DNA from: Cryptomeria japonica
Taxonomy: Eukaryota > Streptophyta > Pinopsida > Cupressales > Cupressaceae
Reading direction: 5' to 3'
Assembly (NCBI RefSeq): GCF_030272615.1
Contig: NC_081405.1
Location: forward strand, 568,167,095 to 568,231,094
Length of the DNA stretch: 64,000 nt
The notes below the pieces were generated by a model. That model ran no database searches, had not been told where the DNA came from, and saw nothing but the letters and a program-made list of their open reading frames with translations. This document shows positions 33,610-44,894 of this stretch, in pieces. Both the position numbers and the translations under genes were made by a program. Positions within the stretch are counted from its first letter, which is position 1. Every line of letters starts with the position of its first letter.

Positions 33610-36046
33610 TCATTTTATTTGGTGTTTGTGTATGAAGGCTTCAATGTGTAGTGGTGCATTATGTGGTTGGCTCACAGAGGCGTCGTCGGCTTTTGTGAAT
33701 GTAAGAGAGTGTGGAATGGAAAGGTATCCCACCATGGCTTGAAACTGGTCCACATTCAGATCAGTAGGAATGGCAGTGTCTCTCAAGATTTTGTCAAGAA
33801 TAGCTTTATGTGCGGGGGATATGCGTAAGAGTTCAAGTATGGAGATGAGCGCAGGTGTCTTCCCTAATTGTTCTACAAGGTCGTACTCAGGCTTGGTTGA
33901 TGAAGAAATGGTATTCTTGGCTGGAGCACCTTTCAAAGTGAATTTACCTCGACGGGTTGTAACATGACATTCAGAGGTAGGTTTGAAAGAAGATCCAACA
34001 CCTTTTAGGACAATCTTGGGTCTCCGGGTAGAATTCTTAGGGTTTTTGTCCTTGATGATAATGGTAGAGATGTAATTGTCCATCAAAATGTGATTAATAG
34101 TTGAATCATAGTTATAGGTTGCTCTGGTATAGTTGGTTTGGTCATCTATGGCTTTAGCTTTTCCCTTGTCATGTTTTGGGAATGGTTCCTTAAACATCTC
34201 ATGTTCTTGATTGGATGAGTTTCCCTCAATCTCAATGTCACCTCTATCAATGAGATCTTGTATGATGTTCTTTAGTCGATGACAATTTCCTATCTTATGA
34301 CCCTTGCTCTTATGAAATTCACAATACTCATCATCATTCCACCAATTTGGTTTAACCTTTGGTTCATATGGAGGAAAATCTGGAACTGTGATTACCTTGT
34401 TTGCCACTAGCTTCTTGAAAACTGACTCAAGTGGTTCTCAAAATGGAGTGTACTTCCTTCGTGATCTGGAAGTTGTTTGAGTATTCACTTGATTGTTTGT
34501 AGAACTTGATCCCAAAAAAATGAATTTGGGTCGCACTGTATTGGCATCAACAACACCATCATTGACTGTGTTCTTGTTTTTGTTCCAAAATCTTGGCTTG
34601 TCTTTTCCTTTAAAGTCATCTTTGTTTTCCTTGAATATCTTAATGACTCCTTGTTCAATTAGGACCTTCTCTGTTGCTAAGCCTTTTTCAATGATGTCCT
34701 TGAAGGTAGACAAACAAGCTTTTCTTAGATCATAGCCAATGTCTTTGTTAACGTTTTGGGTGAACATCTCTACCATTTGTTTTTGTGGAATTTCACAAGA
34801 GCATCTGCTGGCTAGATTTCTCCATCTTTGTAAAAATGATGCAAAAGACTCTCCCTCTTTTTGCTTGGTGTTGCACAAAGTAGTGACTGATATATCTATC
34901 TCTATGTTGTAGGAGAAATGTTGGATAAATGCCTCTGCTAAGTCACCCCATGACTTAATACCAGGTGGGAGTTGGGGGAACCATTCCATAGCTTGATCAC
35001 CTAGGCTTTGTGGGAATAATCTCATCAAATATGTCTCTTCTGCTGCTACCTCAATGCAAGCTGTGAAAAACTATCTTATATGTGCCTTAGGATCCCCTTT
35101 TCCTCTATACTTATCAAATTTAGGCATCACAAAGTGTGTAGGAAAAGGAGGCATTGGAATGCTCTTGTCAAATGGATAGGGACATATGTCTCTCATTGTG
35201 TAAGTTGGTTTCAGTGTATTTATGTCCTCCATTTTCTTTTGTAAGTCCTTGATTTGTTGCTCCAAATTTCTCTTAGGTGGAGATCGACTTCTTGGACCAT
35301 ACCCCATGCTTGAGGCACCAATTGGAGGAGGAGCATGTTGCATATATGGATGATATTGATCATACACATGTTCATATGGAGGAGGTCTATAGTGATGTTG
35401 CATATATGGACCACTTGGTATAGATTCATGTTGAGGAATGCCATATCTATTTTGTCCATGTATACCATACTCTACAGGTATGTCATGTTCTAATGTGTTA
35501 CCCCCAAATTTGACACGGGGTTTCCTTATGTCCAAATTTTGAGCATGCCTTTGAATATCCAATTGCTTTGGTGGTTGATCCTTAGCATTGGTATGTGATT
35601 GAGCATATCTTTCTGCATAAGACTTCCATAATGGTCTGCAAAGGTGAGTATCATATGCTTGACCATGTGTATGTGGGACCTTCGCAGACCATATGCTTGA
35701 TCATGTGTATGTGGGACCTATTTTTGAAATGTGTATGTGGGACCTATGGTCTATCTCTCCTCATTATTTCCTCAATCAATCGATTGAAGTGGGGGTCCAT
35801 AATGGATTCTTCCACATCTACTGAATGTACGGAAAAGTTGTCCATATTGTCATTGTGTGTATCATTGTTGTTTGTAGTGTCCATGTGCTTAACATTTGGA
35901 ATGTTTCTATAGGCATCCATGTCAGGTAATGTGTTATGATCAGTATTGAAAAAGACATCATTGTCATACTCATAGACACTCATGTTTGTGGACTCTTGAG
36001 CCTCTTTAGTTTCTCTCCTAGATTTTTGAAGATGAGTTTCAACCAT
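33610..36046 (-). pseudogene. Tat2 Gag
   Basis: The likely start is ATG at 36046 (MVETHLQKSR); a frameshift lies between 35744 and 35562. A short tandem duplication at 35650-35745 (GTGTATGTGGGACC three times) may have caused it. The Retrotrans_gag domain spans 35130-34600 (MPKFDKYRGKGDPKAHIR, QAMEWFPQLPPGIKSWGDLA, FASFLQRWRNLASRC). A CxxH-type knuckle (YCEFHKSKGHKIGNCHRLK) lies near 34330-34270. From 35562 to 33127 one frame holds, with stops at 35071, 34438, 33610 and 33127. A Tyr/Pro/His-rich stretch precedes the core. Confidence 0.85.
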
Positions 36047-38301
36047 GAACTAAGTATTGACCAAGATGTGTTAGACTAGATGAAAATGGAAAAAGTACGG
36101 AAGACCAAGAAGTGAATGGAATGTAAATGAATCTGAGATGTATTTGCAATGTCCAAAGTGTAAGACCAAGTATGTATGTAGTAGAGTAGGTGTGACTTCC
36201 AAAGAGAGGATAGTTTCTCTTGATGAGGTAAGTTGACCTTGACTCTAAGTAAAACCAAATGAGACCCAAAGGTGATAGACCTTGATGAGGGACCACTTAG
36301 CAAAGTGTTGTTGTATGTAGTGTGTTGACAAAGTATGATGAGGACAAGCAAGTGACCTTTTGACTCAAGTTTAGACAAATGTGAATGTAATGTGAGGTGC
36401 AAAGCAATGATGGACTTTGTGAGACCCAAAGATAGGTTGAATGCTAAATGAACCCTGGAGAAATGACCTAGGAAGCTCAAGAATTCTAAAACTGACTGTG
36501 TTTGTTTGCTGGACTGTAAAAGTTTTTTCAATTCTGAACATAGACGCGCCTGTATACTGCACAGACGTGATTTCCTGACATAGATGTGGTTCTGTTTAAC
36601 ACAGACACATTTCTGAGATTTTTGTAAAGTGCATTGTTGATTCAGGAAACATAGACGCGTTTTTGCGCTTCACAGATGCGGTTATACAACACAGACACTA
36701 TTATATCAGACACAAACACGTTTTTGCAAAATTTGTGCAATTTTTTCCAATCTGTGAAGTCATTTTTGTTGTGACCAAATCTGACTGTTTGACTATTTTT
36801 CATGACAAGAGGACACAGTGTTGATGAAGACTCAATGTTTGCAAGTGTCTAGACTCAAAATGACTCCAAAAAGTGTTGTTTGAAAAAAAAAATTGTTTTG
36901 CATACACTTGAAGACACAAAAGACACAATGTGTTGTTGTTTGGTCTTGAATGTTTTGAATGTTTTAAAATAAGTCAAGCACAATTCTTATCGCTGGCCAA
37001 GACAATAGTTGTTGATCCCACATGGGGTTTTACCCCTGAGGTTACGCTATTCAGAGCAGATACTTAGATGCTTGACCTCACTGGCTCCACCCTCGACACT
37101 CACTTCTCAGGTCAGCCAAGCATCAGTCCCCATGAAAACTCCCCGTGGCAAACTTTGTATCTCTACTAAGAACCGTATGTGTGTGGGCCACTACCAGAGG
37201 TCTGACCTCCTACCTCAACAACTAGAAGGATTTGGGATTCTAAAACAAAAAGGTGCTAGTAAGGGCATCCGCTCATGTGGCCATACATGTGGCACTTTCA
37301 GTTCTGTAAATACAGAAGGCTCCCAGTCGGTAGGGGTTACGCCCTACAACTGATCAAATAAATTTGATCAAATGGGTTTATGGGGAGACATAGTGTCGGT
37401 ATGAACTAATCAGCACACATTATTCATAGTTTTCACCATGAATACTTATAGTAGTTTGGAAGAAGATGGCTTTTCTTTTGCTACCACTTGGGTCATTCTC
37501 TTCTCACTAGTAGTCCTAATGACCACACAGGAAGATAGGCCCTCTAAAGATTAAACAAAAAGAGCCTATTGCTCAAGACACAAAAGACAATGATTCAATT
37601 TTAGTGCACCAATTGAAGTGTTTGCTAGTTTATGACAACAAGGCACACAATAAAAATCCAAAAACCCTTGCCAAGGACCTGCAACAAAGATTTATTAGTA
37701 GTTTGGATTGTTTGAAATAATCACCCCTTCTTGCAAGCACACAAGTTAGGTAAATTTTAAATCCAAAAGACTTTGTGAAAATAGGGGCCTTCAACCAAAC
37801 GATTTTGCTTTCAAGACAAGCTACACCAATTTCATTAGCTAGATCTGAAAATGTTAGCTCAAAAATAAACCGGATCTAACACATTAAATGCAAGACCAAA
37901 AACTAAATCAATAAACTCCAAAAATGAAACCAATGCACATAGACGCGGTTACCTTCGACACAGACGCGACTCTCTGACGCAAACGTGACTCTCTGACGTA
38001 GATGTGCTTATGTGAGACACAAATGCGGCTCCAGAACCCAGACACGACTTCTGGACACAGACGCTTCTAAAAACACTACAGACGCGACTGAGGAACACAT
38101 ACACGATTTTTGGGATCTGCAAAAGAAAATATTGTCAAGGATATAGACGCAATTCTAGATGTCATAGACGGGGCAGAAAATAAAAAACGCAATCCGAAAG
38201 TACGCAGACGCGAAAATATCAAAATGCTGTCAAAAATGTCAGATCTGGAACTTCAAAACACAAAATCTGCAGCAAGGATGTTAAATGCAAAAGGGACAAG
38301 A
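36047..38301 (-). other. Tat2 5' leader with CACAGACGCG minisatellites
   Basis: Long noncoding leader. Degenerate arrays of a roughly 22-28 bp unit containing CACAGACGCG (+ strand) lie at 36536-36740 and 37936-38205. Small ORFs here are not convincing. They are reverse-complementary in orientation to the intron array at 24236-24500. Confidence 0.7.
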
Positions 38302-38320
38302 GTCCCACTGGGCATGCCAA
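38302..38320 (-). other. Tat2 candidate primer-binding site
   Basis: The minus strand reads TTGGCATGCCCAGTGGGAC, 8 nt from the 5' LTR end. Position and TGGC start fit a PBS. I cannot name the tRNA with confidence. Confidence 0.5.
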
Positions 38321-38328
38321 AATTTTTA

Positions 38329-39095
38329 TGGTGAAAATGGATAAACAATAATAATGATATTGAAAGGCTAAATGAATTCAACCACAAAACCCTAGCCTAA
38401 CAACAACAAAGATCCACCATAACATATGAAGATTACCTAAGACAATGCAAATCAAATGAAATCACAAAGATTATACCATCACATGTCCAATAGGTTTTGG
38501 ATCTCCATTCTTCCTATCTCCATTGATCTTGCTTGATATATTTGCTCTCAGATTTTATGTGCACAAGAGCTCAACAAAGAACGGAATGTGGTTGCAAGTA
38601 GGATCACCTATGTTCAAAAGCGTAGTATAGTCAAGTAGTCGGGTAGTTAGGGTTTGATAATGAAGGAAGTATCTCCTTATATAGAAGACACAATATGAAA
38701 TGAAGGGATAAGATTGAGAGGTGTAAAAGGAGGTCGGCTATGATTAGAGGGTAGGTAAAAGAAATAATAAAATAATGAAAGGAGTAGGTAGTGTACGAAT
38801 TAAGAGATGAATGAGATGTGTCATGGGTAGAAAAGGTTAATGAATTAATTAAATAAATAAAGATTTATTTAATTAATAGAAGAAGTGAGATCAATTAAAT
38901 AAATAAGATATTTATTTAATTTAGGAAAAGGGTAATTTAAAAAAGTATTTTTTTAAATGAGAAATAAGGCTAGAAGAGGATAAATGAATTAATTAAATAA
39001 ATAAGGATTTATTTAATTAATAGAAGAATTAGGCTAAAGTAATTAAATAAATAAAATATTTATTTAATTAGACATGACAATTTTAGGTGTCTACA
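38329..39095 (-). repeat. Tat2 5' LTR
   Basis: The LTR is 767 bp and nearly identical to 22992-23743. A TATATAAG box lies at 38675-38682 (minus strand). Confidence 0.93.
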
Positions 39096-39250
39096 GTATT
39101 GTTTACCGATATTTCTTTCTATCGGCATCTATTTGTGCTTTACCAGTACTTGATCTGTTTAAGGTTGTATTGTAGATTAAAAGTTATAATCCGTTAACAA
39201 CTGATTCACAACCCCCCCCCCCTCTTAGTTGTTCACCTGGTATCCTAATA

Positions 39251-39436
39251 CTATAGACCCTTATTGACCAAAGCAACAAAAAAAAAGACTTAGTGGCTTG
39301 TAGCCTTACAAGTAGGCCTCAAGACCTTACAAAATGCTATGAAATGGTCATAAGACCTTATTACAATTCTAAAATAAGAACCATGAATAGATCCCTTTGG
39401 ATCCAAATATCTTCAATCCTAGGTTCTCCTACCCCA
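39251..39436 (-). repeat. Chromovirus 5' LTR, part 2
   Basis: It aligns with 16060-16236 of the 3' LTR and starts with the second copy of TSD CTATA. It ends CA at 39435-39436, where the H1 frame starts. Confidence 0.7.
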
Positions 39437-39632
39437 GCACCCTCCTTCAGTATTCAAAAGCTTGTCCCTCCACCTAAGCCTCAAACCAAATCATCTAGTG
39501 GACTAGAGAAGAGGAGGAAAGGGAAGCCTGAAAGAGTCTATGTGGCAACCATTGTTGAGGAAGAGATAGAATCTGATGAAGCAGTGAGGGAAGTGAAGAA
39601 GATTGCTACCTTTGTCAGGGTAGTCAAGAAGC
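39437..39632 (+). pseudogene. H1 unknown ORF, 5' fragment
   Basis: An open frame rich in Lys, Glu and Pro (SIQKLVPPPKPQTKSSS, KRRKGKPERVYVATIVEEEI). It is cut on the left by the chromovirus and on the right by N1. Removing N1 and one TSD copy connects it in frame to 47605. No known domain is recognised. Confidence 0.6.
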
Positions 39633-40898
39633 TATTAGTCCCAGCCAGTACTGAGAGGGGAGGGGTGAATCAGTACATTACTAGTTTTAACCAATTGAAA
39701 CTTTTACTTTAAGTTTGAACTAATTTACCATTCACTAATGTAAATATTTACTACCGAAGATTAAGCATACATGAAAAGATACACAAAGACACACATATTT
39801 ATCTCATCGAAACCCAATACGGAGAAAACCATGGTGTGAGTAGGAACTCACAAAATTTGTACTCTTCTAGAGTACGCTCGGTTAAGAGCCATCCCTGTTA
39901 GGAGATTACAAAGACACTATTAGGTGCCACCCGGTTAAGGGATTTTGAACAAGGTTGGTTAGTGCCTTTACCCAGTTAGAGGTAGCCTGGTTAAAGGAGT
40001 TAGAACATCAATTAAGATGTCACCCAGTTAACGGATTTTTACAATGGGACCTGTTAAAGTCCACCCAGTTAAGGGATTTATGTTGCAGTTGTTAGAAAGC
40101 AATAGATGGATGCTCTGCTAACACTGCTACTCATTAGCCTAGTCAGATCACACTGAAGAATCACACTAGATTTGCATCAGTTGTGTCTGTTTTACAAAAC
40201 TCTGCTTTCTTGAATCCACTATCAACTCTACCTTCTGCCAATTTGTTGATCCTTGAATATCATAGTGTCGATCCTCTATCACTTGAGTCACCACTCTGTG
40301 AAACTCCACTCTACCGATCTTTTGTCATTCGGCTCTACAGTCTCTTAAACTCCCCCTGTGTCCACTTTCACATTATCTTCATTTACCCTGACAACAACCA
40401 TCTCAAGAATGAGATATGTGTATTTATAGACCCTTTAGTCTATCGCCAACTTTCCCTCCAAAACACATCTTTCAAAATTTCATTGTCAGACCTTAAATTA
40501 CGACTCTGAAATCATGCAGGAATCTTTGTCAATGTAGACGAACATGTGATAAATCCGTCGGTTGACTGGAGAAGACTCTTGATTTAGCTAGATGTAACTG
40601 AATGTTACCAGTCTGTCAGCTACCGAATCTTCTGTTGTACCGATCAAAACCTTTCTAGCCTATTTCCTTTTGTATACTGATCTATTCTTTTCTTAGTCGA
40701 TGAACCTCTTATGTGCCGATCTACTCATAGCTACTCGATCTTCTTACTATTTTCCGGTCTACTCACTACTTGTCGGTCTACTCACTACTTGTTGATCTAC
40801 TTACTATTGATGAACTGTGAAGACTAAGGAGATGATGTTTCCAACAATGACAACCATACCATTTACCAGTCATAAAAAAAAGTATCAGAATGACAACA
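39633..40898 (-). repeat. N1 3' LTR
   Basis: It contains 5-6 degenerate repeats of CACCCAGTTAAGGGATTT at 39880-40085. A TATAAATA box lies on the minus strand at 40421-40428. Confidence 0.88.
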
Positions 40899-41012
40899 AA
40901 CTCCCCCTTTGGCATTGGTGGAAAATACTACAAACCGCTACAAAATTGTGCCAGCTCTGGCCCTTGTTCCTGACAAGATTCCAAAATTCCCCCTTTTGCC
41001 ATCAATGGCAAA
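40899..41012 (-). other. N1 polypurine tract and upstream hairpin-linked purine tract
   Basis: The minus strand reads CCAAAGGGGGAGTT beside the LTR. A second purine tract follows an 8-bp perfect hairpin (TTTGCCAT/ATGGCAAA, 40995-41012). Confidence 0.7.
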
Positions 41013-41032
41013 GACTATCCAAAATTTTTTTG

Positions 41033-44000
41033 TCAAAATAAAGCAAAAATCTCTTTAAAGTTTTCGTTAGCCACTTTCAAGGAAGATTCCCATGAAGATT
41101 GAATTTGTTTCATGGTGGTGAAGTGGCCATGTAAGACTGCAATGAAGACCTCCATATCATCAACTGTCTTACAGTCAGGTGCATGTATTATGCGGTCTTC
41201 TTCATTAATGTTCAGTTGCATGAAATCAATAATTGGTGCTAAATAACACTGGAGCTCTAACAAGCTAAGACTTCTTTTGTCTTCTTCATCTTTCAACCTT
41301 CTGATTTTATGATTGAGAATTTTGACTTTTCCAATAAAGGTTGATGTTGAATTGCTAAGAGGATCAAACAAGCTTACCAAATATTGAATCTCCTTTTGAA
41401 TCTGATTTTTTTTATCTTCTAAGTCTTTGATTAAAGAAGAAAAATTTAAAGATTTCATCAATAGTTGACCAACTTGTTGCAATATGGTTTTAAATTCTTC
41501 TATTCTGGTGGAAAGAGCAACTTTTCCAACTGTTATCTTCTCCATTAGGTTATCTCCTCACTTTGTTTCATATTTCCTTAATGCAACCTTCTCTAGATTG
41601 GTTTCCTCTAAACTGAGTGCTTTAGCAAGACTATCCAACTGATCAATAATGGGTGCAGTATCATCAACTGCAATGTCCAGGATGAGATCAAAGAGAATTG
41701 AGGATTCTTGCCTTCTTTTTCTGTTCTCTCAGTTTTACCTTTTCAACTTGAATTCTCAATTTTTTTGAGACTTTCATCAGCTTCTTCGGAGTCATTTTCT
41801 TTATATCAATGACCGGATTCACCTTCTTCTTCCTCCTATGTTCCTTCTTCCTTTTCTATAGTCTCAACTTCTGAGCTAGTTGTTGTGATGATTCTTACCT
41901 TTTCCTTTTCACTTTCATTGTCTAAGTCTAATTTCCTCTTTGTCAGAGGGGTATTCATCACTACTGTGTTATCCTTTATTTTCTTCTCTTCCTCTTTTCC
42001 TTCCTCTTCTTTCTTCCCTTCCTCTTTTCCTTCCTCGTCTTTCTTCTCTTCCTCTTTTCCTTCCTTTTCTTTCTTCTCTTCATCTTTTCCTTCCTCTACT
42101 TTCTTCTCTTCATCTTTTCCTTCCTCTACTTTCTTTTCTTCCTCTTTTCCTTCCTTTGTTTTCTTCTCTTCCTCTTTTCCTTCTTGAGAGAGAATAGGAT
42201 TTGGTGTCAATAAGGTTTGGTGAGGTGTATCCTCATAAGGAATATCTTCAACTAACACTTCATCTTGATTGAAAAGCTTAGTTTTATCAGATTCCTTCAT
42301 CGGTGAAGTATGAACCGATTGTTTGATACCCTTTGTTAGATTGGGGATGTATGACACAAAATTTCCTATTATGTCCTCAACTATGAAAGTATCAAATTCT
42401 TTAGTGGATTCTTTTTCCTTAGCTTTTCCTTTGACAAGGACAACTGCACCTTTGTCCTGTTTTATTTCTTTTTTAATTTCTTCTTTAGTTTTCTTTTACT
42501 AGTTCATAATTTCCTTCCACAAGGCAACACCTTCAACATGTACTTCTCCCACTTCTCCTACTACCACTCTCCTAGTTCTATTCCTTATTTTGAAAAGATG
42601 AATGCATGCTTTAGCCACCAGTGAAGCTTGTTCAAGGTCTAAGTCATGCTGCACTTCCATGAGTGCTTTTATTCTGAGTTCCTTTTCAGCAGCTAGAGCT
42701 TTCTTCCATCTCCCTTTAATGTGATCTAGCAGGTCTGATGGGATAATCCTGTATAATTTACTAGGAGTCCTACAAAAATTGTGCAAGTTCCAAATCAGGA
42801 CATCCTCAATTTTCCTTTTGTGTTCTTTAAAACTGATGGAATATCTCCTTCCAATACTACCCACAGCTCCAAACTCTTTGATCCCATGCACCAACTCATC
42901 AATTATTGGAGCTTTGTTCCTCCCACTTCTTTTAACCTCCTTTATTTCCATATCTGATAAGGTGTCAGTGATATCACCTTCTTTCTCATCTTTTTTAGGT
43001 TTTGGATCACTCTTTTTCTTTCTGGTGTAAGTCACTCCTACTGGTCTATCCTTACTTGGTGAAGATACTGGAGTACTTAGATCCTTTTCCTTTGAGTATG
43101 TTGTAGGCTTGGTTGCTGCAATCCCCTTAGATTTTGTCTTTGTCACTTTCTTCTTTCCACCTGTTGATTCTTCATCTTTATCAGGTGTGACCTCTATTTT
43201 CACACTCACACCGGTGGAGGTAGTGGCACCAAATGCTTCACCTCCATATTTCTTATTGAGGGTATGAATCATTTTCCTTACTTTTCTTTTTATGATAAGC
43301 ACTTGAAGTTCATGTTTAATTTTTGAGGTTTCCTCCTCATATGTTCCAAACCTATTTTCCTTCGAGTCTACTGGATTAGATAGAAGCATATAGATATGAA
43401 TTTTAACAAGATCTGCTGCAACCTCATAACCCACAGGTGTAACCCAAAAAGTTCTGGGTTGAACTATTTGAATAGTACAACAATCTGTGTCTAGAAGAAA
43501 ACAGATGTTGTCTTTGTATTTCTGCACTATTCCGGTTGGAATTCTTTGGCTCTTGTGCATCCTAATTTGGAATTCCTTAAAATATCCCCACATTGCTTCC
43601 CCAAATTTATTTCCCAGATCCCTAATCATTTCACCTATCTGAACCATGATAGGCTTCTCATGTGACCATACTATACTACCCTTGCCGGGAAAATATTTTT
43701 GCACATAGAAAAATATACATACCAGTAGTGAGCCATATTTGAAAGACTACTTCTTATCCTTCTTTATTCTTTCCACGTTCACCATGAATTGACTTTGAAT
43801 CATCTCACATATATAATATGTTGCATCTTCTTTGATAATTCGGTATCCAGCATTGATGGCACTGCTTGCCACACTATTCATCTGGCTTGATTGATACTCC
43901 CTATATCCCAATACCGCAAAGGCAAATCTTACTTTGGCATCCTTGATATGGTTGATTTTCATTTCTCTACTATCACATTAGGATTTGGTTAACTAGGTAA

Positions 44001-44470
44001 CTTCAGTTGATGAAATCATTCTTAGGGTTAATGCCTCACCGGTTGCACTGAACCCTATCACTGTTCAAATCACCTCCTTTGTAATCTTGATCGGTGCATG
44101 ACCTTCCAGCCACAAAAATTGATCATGAACCCTTCTCATTACGTATCTAACCCAGTCACCATGAAACTGATCAAGAAAGTCAATAGCATTAGCCAAACTC
44201 TTTGTCTTCAGAGGTAGAAATTCTGCTTTCAATTTATCATTGTCATAGAACCCATCAAACACATTTTGAATGAACTTATCTCCAAGTTATACAATCTTGC
44301 AATGAATGTAGGAGTGAATATCTTCTACCAACAATACACCAAAGGGCATAGATGATAAAGCACTTGTCTTGTCGATTTCACCAACTTTCATCAGGTGCAG
44401 CTTGAACTTGGGTTGGGGTTCCTTGATAGCTTCAACAACTCAGGAGTCGATATCGGTGCTGCCATGATGA
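41033..44470 (-). pseudogene. N1 long ORF of unknown function
   Basis: One frame runs 44262-41836 with a few stops, then shifts for 41545-41033. Segments include FHGDWVRYVMRRVHDQFLWL, VRFAFAVLGYREYQSS, KYGSLLVCIFFYVQKYFPGK and VTPVGYEVAADLVKIHIYML. A Lys/Ser/Thr-rich basic stretch follows, then seven 10-residue EEGKEEEKKx repeats (42190-41980), and a helical C-terminal part ending KEIFALF. I recognise no enzyme motif. The C-terminus is distantly like that of the H1 ORF, with matching Trp and I-F-x-F/M ends. It occupies the place where some copia elements carry an env-like ORF, but I see no signal peptide. Confidence 0.7.
41980..42190 (-). repeat. 30-bp coding minisatellite (EEGKEEEKKx)7
   Basis: Seven imperfect 30-bp units encode charged repeats. 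The opposite strand gives Phe/Ser-rich shadow ORFs. Confidence 0.85.
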
Positions 44471-44894
44471 CCTTCAAAAAATCTTTTCTCAAACATGATT
44501 GAAAACCCTTTCCTAGGGAATACCAAACACCACTATCGCTCTACTTTAATTTTCCGCACAAACAAACCTTGGCAAATTTCAAATCGCCTTTGATCATAGA
44601 GGAGCTCAAGAAAGTTCACAAGAAGTTAATGTAAATGAAAATGTGATAACATTTCCTTATTTATCCATGGAGATTTACCCATGCTAGGATCCAACGGTCT
44701 GATTTGACTTTATTGGTTATTTGTTGTTGATAGCGATACCCAAATAAATAACTCAAAGGACAAACTTCAATTAAGAACTTTTAGACCAAATTTTATGCAT
44801 CACAACTATATATGTAGATAAACACATCCTTATATTTGTTGAGGGGATTCAAGAATAATATTATCATATGTGCTCCCCTTGGGCATCAATATGC
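44471..44894. other. N1 spacer between Gag-like ORF and long ORF
   Basis: About 420 bp without coding signal. The ATG at 44470 (MAAPISTPELL) may start the downstream ORF; a frameshift follows within about 25 codons. Confidence 0.4.

Larger units (their letters stand above)
22992..39095 (-). mobile_element. Tat2: 16.1-kb Tat-lineage Ty3/gypsy element, near full length
   Basis: LTRs at 22992-23743 and 38329-39095 are nearly identical apart from a roughly 15-bp insertion in the right one, so insertion is fairly recent. On the minus strand the order is 5' LTR, PBS, long leader with minisatellites, gag, protease, G-patch-like region, RT, two RNase H domains, integrase, hairpin spacer, antisense PMD gene, polypurine tract and 3' LTR. 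A clean TSD is not seen: GTTTA lies on the left, and GTATT then GTTTA on the right. Confidence 0.92.
21871..39250 (+). mobile_element. S1: copia-type solo LTR, split by Tat2
   Basis: It starts TGTTGGCACTTTGGG and ends CCTAATA, where the last CA has become TA. The TSD CTATA is perfect (21866-21870 and 39251-39255). The net length without Tat2 is about 1.28 kb. It resembles the LTRs of copia C: similar start, a TATAAATA box at 22497-22504, a cluster of CCGGCA/CGGTA motifs, and a C11 run just before the end (39212-39222). Orientation is inferred from these. No internal region is present, so LTR-LTR recombination probably removed it. Confidence 0.85.
15903..39436 (-). mobile_element. Chromovirus (Ty3/gypsy with chromodomain), interrupted by S1 and Tat2
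   Basis: Minus-strand order is right (5') LTR at 20528-21870 plus 39256-39436, PBS, gag, protease, RT, RNase H, integrase, chromodomain and left (3') LTR fragment at 15903-16236. The two LTR parts share matching sequence at 15903-16236 and 21715-39436. The outer part of the left LTR is missing and is explained by the Tat1 insertion. The right LTR is split by solo LTR S1 (TSD CTATA), which carries Tat2. The right end abuts the H1 reading frame. Confidence 0.8.

Noticed and set aside
22987-39105. GTTTA as a TSD of Tat2
   Set aside because: The right copy lies 5 bp away from the LTR end with GTATT between, so the duplication is not clean and is not claimed.
39293-39436. Conserved + strand ORF (SRPQDLTKC...) also present at 16096-16290
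   Set aside because: The match is chromovirus LTR in both places and lies outside the H1 coding part. The shared peptide is a shadow of LTR similarity.
41885-42197. Phe/Ser- and Leu/Pro-rich ORFs suggesting membrane proteins
   Set aside because: They are opposite-strand shadows of the EEGKEEEKK coding repeat of N1.
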